A stretch of DNA of 64,000 nucleotides from Mycolicibacterium llatzerense (GCF_000878195.1 NZ_JXST01000012.1:78423-142422); one strand, 5' to 3'; counted from the stretch's first letter, positions 33,962 to 43,351 are shown. Notes: generated by a model from the sequence alone, not told the origin. Made by a program: numbers and translations.

Positions 33962-36900
33962 CCGGCGCGTCCCACAGGGACGCCGCGAGTACGGCCACCG
34001 AGATGAGCGCCAGGAACTGCACCCACGGCGAATGCCCGACGTAGCCGTCCACCGACCGCCACGGGTACGCGCTGAGCACCGCCCCCGCGCCGATCAGGCC
34101 GCTCGCCGAGGCGATGACGGTCCACCCGTCCAGAATCCGCGGGCGCGAGCGCAGCAGGTACCGGATGCCGATGGCCGCCGCGACGGTCACCAGACCGGCC
34201 CATCCGGCCACCAGGAATCCGAACCCGGCCAGGGCCACGCCGACGACTGCGGGACGCGGCTGCCAGGTCTGGGTCGGTTCGTCATCGACGGGCCGACGCA
34301 TCGGTAGCAGCGCCAACAGCGCCAACAGCGGGAGCAGGGCGAGCCCGCCGAACAGGCCGATGCGGTAGGGGGTGTTGAGCGCGAACGTCAGCGTGACGAT
34401 GCCGCCGGTACCGGCCGGCAGCACCCAGCCCTGCTGCCAGCCGTTGATGGTCACCGGGGTGAGGATGGCGCCGTTGGCGGTGTGGGCGGTCCAGCCCGGG
34501 TTCACGCTCTCGGGGACGACGAGCACGCGCTGCACCGGTGACGGGGTCACCTGCACCTCGCGGTGATCGGACGTCCACTTCTTCAGCTGCGCGGGAGTCG
34601 TTGGGGCGCTGTGGATGTGGGCCGCGAGCGGGCCGGTCAGCCGGGCGCCGATGACGGTGAAGTCGGGACCCGGATTGATCAGGAACTCCTGTTGCCCGGC
34701 GGGCAGTTGCAGCGGCGCGGACTGGCATGGCTGGGCCGCGATGGGCTCACCGTCGAGCAGCGCGCCGACGGTGGTGTGTATCGAGGTCTGCAGGAACTGG
34801 CCGGCGATGGCGACGATCGGGCCGCGGCCACACGGCACCGTGATGGCCCGACGCCGGTTCGCGGCCGCGTCGGCAGGAGCGATCGGTGTGCCGCGCTCGT
34901 CGAGGGCGATGACCTCGGCCAGGCCGGGCGGCTTCACCTGGTCGAATCCCAGTGCGGTGCGGTCGATCAGGTCGTGCCAGTCCAGGATCGACAGCTTGAT
35001 GGTGTCGGTCTTCGCGGGGGCGAGCTTGATGGTCTGTGGCCCGTCGCCGATCCGTCGCACCTGTGGCCCGTTGCCCAGGTCCACCGCGACGACGGTCGGG
35101 TGGGCCGGCAACTCGGAGGCGCTCGGCACCAGGCGCAGGGCGCTGACGGTCGTCGGGGCCGGCAGGTGCACGGTCAGGTTGGCGCCATCGCGGAACTGCA
35201 CGATGCTCTGCGGAGCCACCCAGGCGGTGCGCGGGTCGCCGTCGGTGGCGGCGTAGGCCGAGCCTGCGATGTCGATGACGTCGGCGTCACCGGTTGCCCG
35301 GGTGGTGCCCGGTTGGCTGACCAGATCGGCCAGGTGCGGACCCTGTCGCGCCTGCACCCACACCGTCGGTACGACGGCCATCGGCGCCGGCACGGTGAGG
35401 GTGCGGCTCATGTTCACGGGCTCTTCGGGCGACTGGGCCATGGTGGCGGCGCACCGGACGCCGTTCGGTCCCTCGGCGCAGCCGGGCCGGCCCAGCTGGT
35501 CGTTGCCCAAATCCCATTGCGCCACAGCCGATCCCGCGGGAGGTCCGGGCACGTCGACGGTGTGCCGCAGGCTCACCGCATGGGCGAAGCCGGATGCGTC
35601 GTACTGCGTCACGGAGAAGTCGGTGATGCCGAACTGGACGCCCGGTGAACCGTCGTCGGTGCCGATCGCGGTGAACCGGACCCACGAGGTCTCGCCGTAG
35701 GGCAAGGCGGCGACCAGCGGCTTGCCGGGCTGGTCGAAGCGAATTGTGCTGGTGCCGTTGGCTGTTGCCACTTCGACGCGGCGCACCTGGGCGCCGACCG
35801 CCGTCGCGCTGGGCGTCAGGGTGACGGTCGCGTTGGTCACCGGATGGTCGAAGTCGACCTGAAGCCATTGCCCCACAGCGGTTTGCAGCGAGTTGGACAC
35901 CCAGCTGGTCGAAGAGTCGCCGTCGATGGTGGCGGCCGGCCCGGCTGCCGTGGACACGTTGGGCAGCGCGGTGGAATCGGACGACGAACTCGAGGTGGTG
36001 ATCCGTCCGCCCGGCCACTGGCCGTACGCGGGAGTGGCGCCGGGGCTCGGGTAATCCATGACGCGGTTGTAGGTGCGGCGCGGATCGTCGGGGGCCCGCA
36101 CGGCCGATGAATGGTCATCGACGCGCCCGTAGTCGGTCTCCCGCACCAGCGGGGTGTCGGTGACGGTCACCTCGGGCACCGGGAGCCCGGCTCGCTGCGC
36201 ATCGGAGGTCAAGATCATGGGGCCCAACGGGTTTCGTCCCATCAGGCGGCGACGCTCGTCGATGCGCAGGAGGGATTCGGGTCCGCCGTCGATGCGTGCC
36301 ATGGTGTCGGCGTCGGCCAGGTACGGCTGGGTGGTGGCGGCGCCGGTCACGCGGTAGATCTCGACCGCGGGGTAGCGGGGCCGCAGGCCGCTGTCGGAGA
36401 CGAAGCCCTCCAGCAGGCCGGGCCCGACCGAGTCGCCGAACTGGGCCACCTTCGTCAGGCCGCGGGACCCCTCGATGGCCCGGTGTACCAGCAGCGGCCG
36501 GGCCGACCGGGAGTTGTCGGGGTCCAGGTCATTGCGCACCACGACGAACGAGATGCCTTGGCGGGCAAGGGTGTCGGCCAACCCGGCGGACGGTCGTCCG
36601 GTGGCGAACAGGCGCTGCACGGAATCCAGGGCGCGGATGGTCGCGGGCGGGGTCAGTGGAATCGAATCGCGCACGCCCCAGGCCCCGCGCTCCAGCACCT
36701 GCAGTGGCTCGTCGTGCGTGTTGCCCCACACCTGGTTGGCGAACGGCGCACCCGGCGCGACCAGCACCCGGCCCGGAGTCTCGGCGTTGTGCGCGTCGAG
36801 CCAGTCCGCGGTCTGGTGCCAGTACTGCGGGATCGCGCGGTAGGTACCGGGTGCGGCGAGACGGCCCGTCCACGCCAGCGACGTCCCGGCGGCCAGCGCC

Positions 36901-38120
36901 GTCAGCAGCACCACCGCGACCGCCATCCGCTTGTCCCGCTCCAGATGGGCGAACGCGTTGATCCATTCGCGGCGCGGTGCGGTACCCGGCAGTGGAATCC
37001 GGCCGAGCACGTGGGCCAGGCCCAGCGTCAGCGGCAAGCGCAGCACGGGTTCGAGCTTGTGCACGTTGCGCAGCGGGGTGCCGCCGGCGTCGAGGAAGGC
37101 CCGCACCTCGTGTGCGATCGGGGAGCCCAGCCCACCCGCGTACGCGACCGCGAGCAGCAACAGGCCGATCAGCAGCATCGAGATGAGCCGGCCCCGCGCG
37201 GGCATGCTGCGCATCGCCAGGCCGGCCAGGCCGCCGGCCGCGACAAGCGTCGTGGCCAGCACCGCCACCGAGCCGGTGACCAACGACGAGCCGGCGGTCG
37301 CGTTGGTCGCGACGAACGCCGTCCAGCCGTAGGTGCCGCGCAGCACCTCGGTCAGCGACAGCCACTGCGTCGTGACGCCCGACGATTCGATGAAGTCCAG
37401 GAACGGCGGGCTGATCCGGCCGAGCAGCAGCAGCGCCACCGCCCACCACAGGATGGCGAGCAGAGTGCAGCCGAACCACCACGCCGTGAAGCGCCACCAG
37501 CGGCGGTTGGGCCGGTGCGCCGCCCACCAGATGATCGCGGCCAGACAGCCGGTCAGGGTGGCGACGGCGTTCACCGCGCCCATCAGTGCGACGGCGGCCG
37601 CCGAGCGGGCCGCGAGCTGCCGGATTCGCGGGTCGCCGCGCAGCGCCAGGATCACCGGCAGCAGCACCCACGGCGCCAGCATCATGGGCAGGGTCTCGGA
37701 CGAGATGGCGCCCAGCGTCGTCAGCGCGCGCGGCGACAGGGCGAACGCCACGGCGGCAAGCACCCGAGAGGATCGGCTGCCGATGCCCAGCGCCTCGGCG
37801 ACGCGCACCACCCCCCAGAAGCCGACGACCAGCAGCAACGCCCACCACAGCCGCTGGATCACCCAGCCGGGCAGGCCGATGACGTCACCGGCGAGGAAGA
37901 ACGCGCCGTGCGGGAAGAGGTAGCCGTAGGCCTGGTTCTGCGACTGGCCGAAGGGGAGGTCGCTGCTCCACAGGTTGGCCGCCCGCGCCAGGAAGCGCGC
38001 AGGGTTGGCGGTGAGATCGAGTTTGGTGTCGGGCGAGACCCGGCCCGGTGACTGGGCGAACGTCAGGACCAGTGCGGCCGCGCTGACGACCCATAGGCAG
38101 CGCCGGGAGAGCGGCGCTGC
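33927..38120 (-). CDS. aftD: Arabinofuranosyltransferase AftD, no canonical start codon visible
   Basis: About 1397 residues, matching M. tuberculosis AftD (Rv0236c, 1400). The N-terminus has LTFAQSPGRVSPDTKLDLTA and NQAYGYLFPHGAFF, then many GT-C transmembrane helices (to about residue 480). A long extracytoplasmic region carries discoidin-like carbohydrate-binding modules, and C-terminal helices lie near 1270-1390. AftD adds branching alpha-1,3-arabinofuranose to arabinogalactan and lipoarabinomannan from decaprenyl-phosphoarabinose. The first canonical start in frame is GTG 37862, which would remove 86 conserved residues; upstream to the stop at 38216-38214 there is no ATG, GTG or TTG. The 5' limit given is where family similarity begins. 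Confidence 0.9.
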   Translation of the reverse strand, partial: AAPLSRRCLWVVSAAALVLTFAQSPGRVSPDTKLDLTANPARFLARAANLWSSDLPFGQSQNQAYGYLFPHGAFFLAGDVIGLPGWVIQRLWWALLLVVGFWGVVRVAEALGIGSRSSRVLAAVAFALSPRALTTLGAISSETLPMMLAPWVLLPVILALRGDPRIRQLAARSAAAVALMGAVNAVATLTGCLAAIIWWAAHRPNRRWWRFTAWWFGCTLLAILWWAVALLLLGRISPPFLDFIESSGVTTQWLSLTEVLRGTYGWTAFVATNATAGSSLVTGSVAVLATTLVAAGGLAGLAMRSMPARGRLISMLLIGLLLLAVAYAGGLGSPIAHEVRAFLDAGGTPLRNVHKLEPVLRLPLTLGLAHVLGRIPLPGTAPRREWINAFAHLERDKRMAVAVVLLTALAAGTSLAWTGRLAAPGTYRAIPQYWHQTADWLDAHNAETPGRVLVAPGAPFANQVWGNTHDEPLQVLERGAWGVRDSIPLTPPATIRALDSVQRLFATGRPSAGLADTLARQGISFVVVRNDLDPDNSRSARPLLVHRAIEGSRGLTKVAQFGDSVGPGLLEGFVSDSGLRPRYPAVEIYRVTGAATTQPYLADADTMARIDGGPESLLRIDERRRLMGRNPLGPMILTSDAQRAGLPVPEVTVTDTPLVRETDYGRVDDHSSAVRAPDDPRRTYNRVMDYPSPGATPAYGQWPGGRITTSSSSSDSTALPNVSTAAGPAATIDGDSSTSWVSNSLQTAVGQWLQVDFDHPVTNATVTLTPSATAVGAQVRRVEVATANGTSTIRFDQPGKPLVAALPYGETSWVRFTAIGTDDGSPGVQFGITDFSVTQYDASGFAHAVSLRHTVDVPGPPAGSAVAQWDLGNDQLGRPGCAEGPNGVRCAATMAQSPEEPVNMSRTLTVPAPMAVVPTVWVQARQGPHLADLVSQPGTTRATGDADVIDIAGSAYAATDGDPRTAWVAPQSIVQFRDGANLTVHLPAPTTVSALRLVPSASELPAHPTVVAVDLGNGPQVRRIGDGPQTIKLAPAKTDTIKLSILDWHDLIDRTALGFDQVKPPGLAEVIALDERGTPIAPADAAANRRRAITVPCGRGPIVAIAGQFLQTSIHTTVGALLDGEPIAAQPCQSAPLQLPAGQQEFLINPGPDFTVIGARLTGPLAAHIHSAPTTPAQLKKWTSDHREVQVTPSPVQRVLVVPESVNPGWTAHTANGAILTPVTINGWQQGWVLPAGTGGIVTLTFALNTPYRIGLFGGLALLPLLALLALLPMRRPVDDEPTQTWQPRPAVVGVALAGFGFLVAGWAGLVTVAAAIGIRYLLRSRPRILDGWTVIASASGLIGAGAVLSAYPWRSVDGYVGHSPWVQFLALISVAVLAASLWDAPANPPRQAPARP

Positions 38121-38124
38121 GGGA

Positions 38125-38298
38125 TCAGCTGCGGTTGCCGTATTCGACCCGGTTGAGCACCGATGACGCTGGATCGCCCGATTGCAGCGTCGGCTTGGTG
38201 TCCTGCTCCAGCATCAGCGTGGTGCCGAAGACCGCTGCGGCGCCGAGCAACAGACCGACCACGATGCTGGCTCCGGCGGGCACGAGGAAGCGGTCCAT
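38125..38298 (-). CDS. Small membrane protein, Rv0236A-like
   Basis: 57 residues from ATG 38298. One hydrophobic segment (about 9-28, ASIVVGLLLGAAAVFGTTLM) and a short hydrophilic tail ending VEYGNRS. It has the same length and place as M. tuberculosis Rv0236A, directly upstream of aftD. Its stop lies at the point where the AftD frame becomes conserved, so coupling or frameshifting into aftD is possible. It is divergent from lpqI. Confidence 0.8.
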   Translation of the reverse strand: MDRFLVPAGASIVVGLLLGAAAVFGTTLMLEQDTKPTLQSGDPASSVLNRVEYGNRS

Positions 38299-38404
38299 GG
38301 CGCCCAAACTAGCATGACGACCTGCCCGCTTCCGTGTGCGCCAGCCCGCTACCAGGTCATCGCGGGACCCGGGCGCCGCTGTCGCGCGGCTAGGCTCGGT
38401 GCCC

Positions 38405-39592
38405 ATGTCCTTGCCCCGAACCCTTGGCGCGCTCGCACTGGTGTCTGGATTGGTAGCCGGTTGCTCGTCGTCGTCCGACCACCCGGCCGCTTCCAGCACG
38501 TCCAGCCAGGCCAAGAGCACCGCCGCGTCGAGCAAGCCGATGGACGCGCCCGCCCCGACCGCCCCGCCGTGCGATCCGCACGCGCTGTTGAGCACCCTGA
38601 CGCTGCGGCAGAAGCTGGCCCAGTTGCTCATGGTGGGCGTCAAGGACGCCGCCGATGCCCGTGCGGCCGTGACGGAACAGCAGGTCGGCGGCATCTTCAT
38701 CGGTAGCTGGACGGACCTGTCCATGCTGTCGGACGGCAGCATCCCGGCACTGCAGGCCGCGTCCGGTGCGCTGCCGCTGGCGGTCAGCATCGACGAAGAG
38801 GGCGGCCGGGTGTCCCGGCTGAAGAAGCTGATCGGCCCGCAGGAATCGGCGCGGGTGCTGGCGACGACCAAGACGCCTGCCGAAGTCCAGGCCATCGCGC
38901 GGGACCGCGGGCGGCAGATGAAGGACAAGTTCGGCATCACCGTCGACTTCGCGCCCGACGCCGACGTTACCGAAGAGCCCGACGACGAGGTGATCGGCGA
39001 CCGCTCCTTCGGTTCGGACCCGCAGAAGGTGACCGAGTACGCCGGCGCGTATGCCGCGGGCCTGCGCGAAGCAGGACTCGTTCCGGTGCTCAAGCATTTC
39101 CCCGGTCACGGACACGGCTCGGGCGACTCGCACACCGGTGGCGTGCAGACCCCGCCGCTGGCCGCGCTGAAGGACAACGACCTGGTGCCCTACCGGACGT
39201 TGACGACGCAGCAGCCCGTCGCGGTGATGGTCGGCCACCTGCAGGTGCCCGGCCTGACGCTCGGCGACGACCCCGCCAGCCTGAGCAAGCCGGCCTACGA
39301 CCTGCTGCGCAGCGGCGAGTACGGCGGCCCGCCGTTCGACGGTGTGGTGTTCACCGACGATCTGACCGGCATGGCGGCCATCACGCAGCATTTCGGCGTC
39401 GCCGACGCGGCGCTCAAGGCGCTCCAGGCCGGCGCCGATGTCGCCCTGTGGATCACCACCGACGGCATTCCCGACGTGCTGGACAAGCTGGAAGCGGCCG
39501 CGCAGGCCGGGCAGCTGGACCAGGCGCAGGTCGACAAGTCGGTCCTTCGGGTGGCGGCCATGAAGGGGCCGGGCGCCAAATGCGTGAAGTGA
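38405..39592 (+). CDS. lpqI: LpqI, GH3 beta-N-acetylglucosaminidase lipoprotein
   Basis: 395 residues from ATG 38405. Lipobox LVAGC at about 16-20 and a Ser-rich linker precede a NagZ-type GH3 domain. LVVFDE-like SIDEEGGRVSRL and KHFPGHGHGSGDSHTG carry the family's catalytic His-Asp dyad loop, and VVFTDDLTGM carries the nucleophile Asp. LpqI (Rv0237) removes GlcNAc from muropeptide fragments during peptidoglycan recycling at the cell surface. It precedes a tetR gene by 25 bases, as in M. tuberculosis. Confidence 0.92.
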   Translation: MSLPRTLGALALVSGLVAGCSSSSDHPAASSTSSQAKSTAASSKPMDAPAPTAPPCDPHALLSTLTLRQKLAQLLMVGVKDAADARAAVTEQQVGGIFIGSWTDLSMLSDGSIPALQAASGALPLAVSIDEEGGRVSRLKKLIGPQESARVLATTKTPAEVQAIARDRGRQMKDKFGITVDFAPDADVTEEPDDEVIGDRSFGSDPQKVTEYAGAYAAGLREAGLVPVLKHFPGHGHGSGDSHTGGVQTPPLAALKDNDLVPYRTLTTQQPVAVMVGHLQVPGLTLGDDPASLSKPAYDLLRSGEYGGPPFDGVVFTDDLTGMAAITQHFGVADAALKALQAGADVALWITTDGIPDVLDKLEAAAQAGQLDQAQVDKSVLRVAAMKGPGAKCVK

Positions 39593-39617
39593 GCTGCGCG
39601 TTGAATACCCTGTTCTG

Positions 39618-40217
39618 ATGGCAGGAGGAACCAAGCGGCTGCCGCGGGCCGTCCGCGAACAGCAGATGCTCGACGCTGCCGTGCAGATGTTCTCGGTGAA
39701 CGGCTATCACGAGACCTCGATGGACGCGATCGCCGCGCAAGCCGAGATTTCCAAGCCGATGCTGTACCTCTATTACGGCTCGAAGGAAGAGCTGTTCGCC
39801 GCGTGCCTGGATCGGGAGCTGACGCGCTTCGTCGACACCGTCCGCGCCGACATCAACTTCGCGCAGAGCCCACGCGACCTGCTGCGCAACGCGGTGCTGT
39901 CGTTCATGACGTACATCGACCGCAACCGGGCGTCCTGGATCGTGCTCTACACGCAGGCCACCAGCTCGCAGGCCTTCGCCCACACGGTGCGCGAGGGCCG
40001 CGAGAAGATCATCGATCTGGTGGCCCGGCTGCTCAGTGCGGGTACGCGAAACCCGGAGCCGGACAGCGACTTCGAGATGATGGCCGTGGCCCTGGTGGGT
40101 GCGGGTGAGGCCATCGCGTCGCGCGTCAGTGCCGGTGATACCGATGTCAACGACGCCACCGAGCTGATGATCAACCTCTTCTGGCGCGGCCTGAAGGGCA
40201 AGCGCGCGGAGCCTTAG
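39618..40217 (+). CDS. TetR-family regulator (Rv0238-like)
   Basis: 199 residues. The helix-turn-helix spans about 14-56 with REQQMLDAAVQMFSVNGYHE, AAQAEISKPMLYLYYGSKEEL split over that range. The C-terminal ligand domain is of the common TetR type. It matches Rv0238 and lies 25 bases after lpqI, so co-transcription is likely. Target unknown. It ends just before the cobalamin riboswitch. Confidence 0.87.
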   Translation: MAGGTKRLPRAVREQQMLDAAVQMFSVNGYHETSMDAIAAQAEISKPMLYLYYGSKEELFAACLDRELTRFVDTVRADINFAQSPRDLLRNAVLSFMTYIDRNRASWIVLYTQATSSQAFAHTVREGREKIIDLVARLLSAGTRNPEPDSDFEMMAVALVGAGEAIASRVSAGDTDVNDATELMINLFWRGLKGKRAEP

Positions 40218-40245
40218 TCGCCAGGGCGGTGACCCCATCGGCGCT

Positions 40246-40420
40246 GGTATGGTCCGCTTGAGCCAGTCGAACCCAACGCGGTTGGGTCAGGGAATCCGGT
40301 GTGAACCCGGAACTGACGCGCAGCGGTGAGGAGGACAGGCGGAGCAACGGCCACTGGCCCCACGCGGGCTGGGAAGGCGCTCCGGCTGGATGATCCCGAG
40401 TCCGAAGACCTGCTGGCTCG
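40246..40420 (+). promoter_or_regulatory. Cobalamin (B12) riboswitch
   Basis: All main conserved blocks are present in order. GAGCC (40260-40264) can pair with GGCTC (40415-40419) as P1. The core AGGGAATCCGGTG...CGCAGCGGTGA covers 40289-40329, then GCCACTGG (40350-40357) and CCGAAGACCTGC (40402-40413). This is the AdoCbl-type aptamer. It precedes a BtuFCD-like operon, so B12 should repress import. Confidence 0.92.
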
Positions 40421-40459
40421 GGCTCTCGTGGCCTTGGCGGCGCGAGGACCCCCACGGAT

Positions 40460-40479
40460 GGACTCCGCGACCAGAGTCC
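40460..40479 (+). promoter_or_regulatory. Possible riboswitch expression-platform hairpin
   Basis: GGACTC (40460-40465)/GAGTCC (40474-40479) with an 8-base loop lies just upstream of the ribosome-binding site GGAAGG (40486-40491) and the GTG at 40499. It is well placed to be the element that exposes or hides the ribosome-binding site. Confidence 0.45.
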
Positions 40480-40498
40480 CGGATCGGAAGGCCCCGCC

Positions 40499-41506
40499 GT
40501 GTTTGTCCGCACCATTGTGCTTGTCTCACTGGTTGTTTCGCTCGTCTGCTCCTGTGGCGGTCCGCCGGCCGTGGAGTCCGCTGCTGCCGGCACCGGCGGC
40601 TATCCCGTCACGCTCGAGAACTGCGGACGCCAGGTGACGGTGAAATCGGCGCCGCAGCGCGCGGTTTCGATCAACCAGCCGGCCAGCGAACTGCTGCTGT
40701 CGCTCGGCCTCGCCGATCGCATGGCCGGCACCGCATCATGGAGCGACGCCGTGCGCCCCGACCTCGCCGCCGACAACGCCAAAGTGCCTGTGCTGAGCCG
40801 GGATTTCCCGTCGTTCGAACGGGTGCTGAAAGCGAAGCCCGACTTCGTCTACGCGACGTTCGACTGGTCGTTCACCGACCAGGGCGTGGCCCCACGGGAT
40901 CGCTTCGAGCGCCTCGGCGTGCCGACGTACCAGTCGTCGAGCGAGTGCGGTGGTCAGGATGCCGCACAGCAGCGCGCGTTGACGCTCGATGACATGTATG
41001 CCGAAATCGGGGACATCGCAAAGATATTCGGTGTGCCCGAGCGCGGCGACAAACTGGTCTCGTCGCTGCGTACGCGGATGGCGACCGCGACCAGCGGACT
41101 CGACGCAGGAGGCGTCTCCCTGATGTGGTGGTACGCCGGTACCAGGACCCCGTACATCGCGGGCTGCTGCGGGGCGCCGGGCATCATCACCACCGCGGTT
41201 GGGGCGCGCAATGCGTTCGCCGACAGCCGGCAGCTGTGGCCGGAGATTTCGTGGGAGGCCATCCTGCAACGCGACCCAGACGTGCTGGTCCTCGCCGACC
41301 TCACCCGAGGCGACGACGGCGACAGCGTCGCCGCCAAGATCAAGTTCCTCGAAACCGATCCGGCCGCAAGCAAGTTGAAGGCCGTGCGCGAGCGGCGGTG
41401 GATCGTGTTGCCGGGCAGTGCGATGGACCCGTCGCTGCGTAACGTCGGCGCAGTCGAGACCGTCGCGGCCGGGCTGCGCTCGTTCGGGCTGGGCGGGAAG
41501 TCCTGA
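40499..41506 (+). CDS. btuF: BtuF-like substrate-binding lipoprotein of B12 ABC importer
   Basis: 335 residues from GTG 40499. A signal peptide with a lipobox-like VCSC places the lipid cysteine near residue 20. The mature protein is a class III periplasmic-binding protein (PF01497 type) with LSLGLADRMAGTASW, ILQRDPDVLVLAD and a C-terminal lobe. It captures the ligand outside the membrane and passes it to the permease. The family also binds siderophores and haem; the cobalamin riboswitch immediately upstream argues for B12 or a corrinoid. First gene of a three-gene operon. Confidence 0.85.
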   Translation: MFVRTIVLVSLVVSLVCSCGGPPAVESAAAGTGGYPVTLENCGRQVTVKSAPQRAVSINQPASELLLSLGLADRMAGTASWSDAVRPDLAADNAKVPVLSRDFPSFERVLKAKPDFVYATFDWSFTDQGVAPRDRFERLGVPTYQSSSECGGQDAAQQRALTLDDMYAEIGDIAKIFGVPERGDKLVSSLRTRMATATSGLDAGGVSLMWWYAGTRTPYIAGCCGAPGIITTAVGARNAFADSRQLWPEISWEAILQRDPDVLVLADLTRGDDGDSVAAKIKFLETDPAASKLKAVRERRWIVLPGSAMDPSLRNVGAVETVAAGLRSFGLGGKS

Positions 41507-41511
41507 CGGCG

Positions 41512-42516
41512 GTGCGCACCGCCGGGATGGCGATGCTCAGCCTGACCGGGCTGGCGCTGTCGATCGCGGCGGCCATGATCATCGGGCCTGCCGACCTCGG
41601 CATCGGTGACGTGTATGCGGTCGTCGCGCAACATCTTTGGGGCCGCCCAGCGGACATCGCACCGATCGATGACGGCATCGTCTGGGAACTGCGGCTGCCA
41701 CGAGCGTTGTTGGCCGCCATCTGTGGGGCGGGCCTGGGCATCTGCGGGGCGATCCTGCAGTCGCTGATGCGCAACCCGTTGGCCGACCCGTTCATGCTGG
41801 GCATCTCCTCTGGCGCGTCCACGGGAGCGGTGCTGGTCGTTGTCGTGGGTATCGGTGGCGCGCTGACGCTGTCGGGCGGCGCCTTCGTGGGTGCGGTGAT
41901 CGCGTTCGCGATCGTGCTGGCCCTCGCGGCGGCCGCCGGCGGCGGACCGGACCGGGTGGTGCTCGCCGGAGTAGCTGGTACTCAGCTCTTTTCGGCGACG
42001 ACGGCGATGGTGGTGTTCTCGTCGGCCGACGCGCAACAAACCCGCGGGGTGCTGTTCTGGTTGCTGGGGTCGCTGGGCGGCGCGAGCTGGCATCAGGTGG
42101 CGATGTGCGGCCTCATCTGCGCGGCCTGCCTCGGTGTCTGCTGGCTGCAGTCGGATGCGTTGGACGCGTTCGCCTTCGGTCGTGACGCGGCCGCCGCCCT
42201 GGGCGTCTCGGTTCGGCGGGTCCGGATCATCCTGCTGCTGACGACGGCGCTGCTGACGGCCGTGTTGGTGAGTGCCGCGGGCGCAATCGGTTTCGTCGGG
42301 CTGGTGTTGCCGCACGCGGCGCGGATGATCGTCGGGCCGTCGCACCGTCGACTGCTGCCGGTCACCGCGATCGCCGGCGCCATCTTTCTGGTCTGGGTCG
42401 ACGCCGCGGCGCGCACGGTGTTCGCGCCGCAGGAGCTGCCCGTCGGTGTGGTGACCGCGCTCGTCGGCGTACCGATCTTCATGTGGATTCTTGCCCGCCG
42501 CAGGAGGATTCGATGA
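41512..42516 (+). CDS. btuC: BtuC/FecCD-type permease of B12 ABC importer
   Basis: 334 residues from GTG 41512; an ATG at 41527 is possible. About nine or ten transmembrane helices. RLPRALLAAICGAGLGICGAILQSLMRNPLADP (split) is the FecCD signature, and AAGAIGFVGLVLPHAARM the coupling-helix region that contacts the ATPase. It forms the membrane channel of a type II importer. It begins 5 bases after btuF, and its stop overlaps btuD as ATGA. Confidence 0.88.
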   Translation: MRTAGMAMLSLTGLALSIAAAMIIGPADLGIGDVYAVVAQHLWGRPADIAPIDDGIVWELRLPRALLAAICGAGLGICGAILQSLMRNPLADPFMLGISSGASTGAVLVVVVGIGGALTLSGGAFVGAVIAFAIVLALAAAAGGGPDRVVLAGVAGTQLFSATTAMVVFSSADAQQTRGVLFWLLGSLGGASWHQVAMCGLICAACLGVCWLQSDALDAFAFGRDAAAALGVSVRRVRIILLLTTALLTAVLVSAAGAIGFVGLVLPHAARMIVGPSHRRLLPVTAIAGAIFLVWVDAAARTVFAPQELPVGVVTALVGVPIFMWILARRRRIR

Positions 42517-43286
42517 CGGGGCCGCTCGCTGCGGAATCCGTCAGCTGGTCGGCCGGCGGACGGCTCGTCGTCGACAGGGTGTCGGTGGTGGTGGCCGAAG
42601 GCGAGACGCTGGGCCTGCTCGGGCCCAATGGCGCCGGCAAGTCGTCGATGCTGCGGCTGCTCGCTGGACTACGGCGCGCCGACGGTGGGGCGGTGCTGCT
42701 CGACGGACGTCCGCTCGCCGACATCCGGCGGCGGGCCGTCGCGCAGCGTATTGCCGTGGTCGAGCAGCAGGTCAGTACCGACCTGGACCTGACCGTCGAG
42801 CAGATCGTCCGGCTGGGTCGAATTCCGCACCGCGGCATCTGGTCTGGCAATGCCGACGCGGACGATCGCGCTGTCGAGCGGGCTCTTGAGCAGACCGAGA
42901 CGACGGCCATGCGCGGCCGCGATTGGCGCACGCTGTCCGGCGGCGAGCAACAGCGGGTGCAGATCGCCCGGGCGCTCGCGCAGGAACCGCGCGAGCTGCT
43001 GCTCGACGAACCCACCAACCACCTCGACATCCGGCACCAGTTCGAGCTGTTGGCGCTCATTCGCGCGCTGCCGGTGACGGCCGTGGTGACGCTGCACGAC
43101 CTCACCCTCGCGGCATTGTTCTGCGACCGGCTCGTCGTGCTCGATCAGGGCCGCGTCGTCGCGGCCGGAACTCCCGCCGAAGTCCTGACCGCCGAACTGA
43201 TCTCGTCGGTCTACGGCATCGCGGCCCGCGTCATCCCCGACGGTGCCGGCGCCGGCCGCCCCACGATTCAGCTCCTCCCGCCGTAA
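42513..43286 (+). CDS. btuD: BtuD-like ATPase of B12 ABC importer
   Basis: 257 residues from ATG 42513, with AGGAGG upstream inside btuC. Walker A GPNGAGKSS at 37-45, signature LSGGEQQR near 141-148, Walker B ELLLDEPTNHLD near 162-173, and the switch histidine in VVTLHD. It powers the importer with BtuF and BtuC. A long palindrome of the GCAGACGCAAAACTG family follows the stop and closes the operon. Confidence 0.9.
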   Translation: MTGPLAAESVSWSAGGRLVVDRVSVVVAEGETLGLLGPNGAGKSSMLRLLAGLRRADGGAVLLDGRPLADIRRRAVAQRIAVVEQQVSTDLDLTVEQIVRLGRIPHRGIWSGNADADDRAVERALEQTETTAMRGRDWRTLSGGEQQRVQIARALAQEPRELLLDEPTNHLDIRHQFELLALIRALPVTAVVTLHDLTLAALFCDRLVVLDQGRVVAAGTPAEVLTAELISSVYGIAARVIPDGAGAGRPTIQLLPP

Positions 43287-43290
43287 AGCC

Positions 43291-43351
43291 CGCGAGCAGA
43301 CGTGAAACTGTCGATTCGCGGTCGAATTCGACAGTTTTGCGTCTGCTCGCG
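43291..43351. terminator. 24-bp palindrome after btuD
   Basis: Arms 43291-43314 and 43328-43351 pair with 2 mismatches around a 13-base loop. The arm core GCAGACG..AAACTG is shared with the palindrome at 24057-24106. It lies 5 bases after the btuD stop; likely terminator or dispersed palindromic repeat. Confidence 0.75.
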
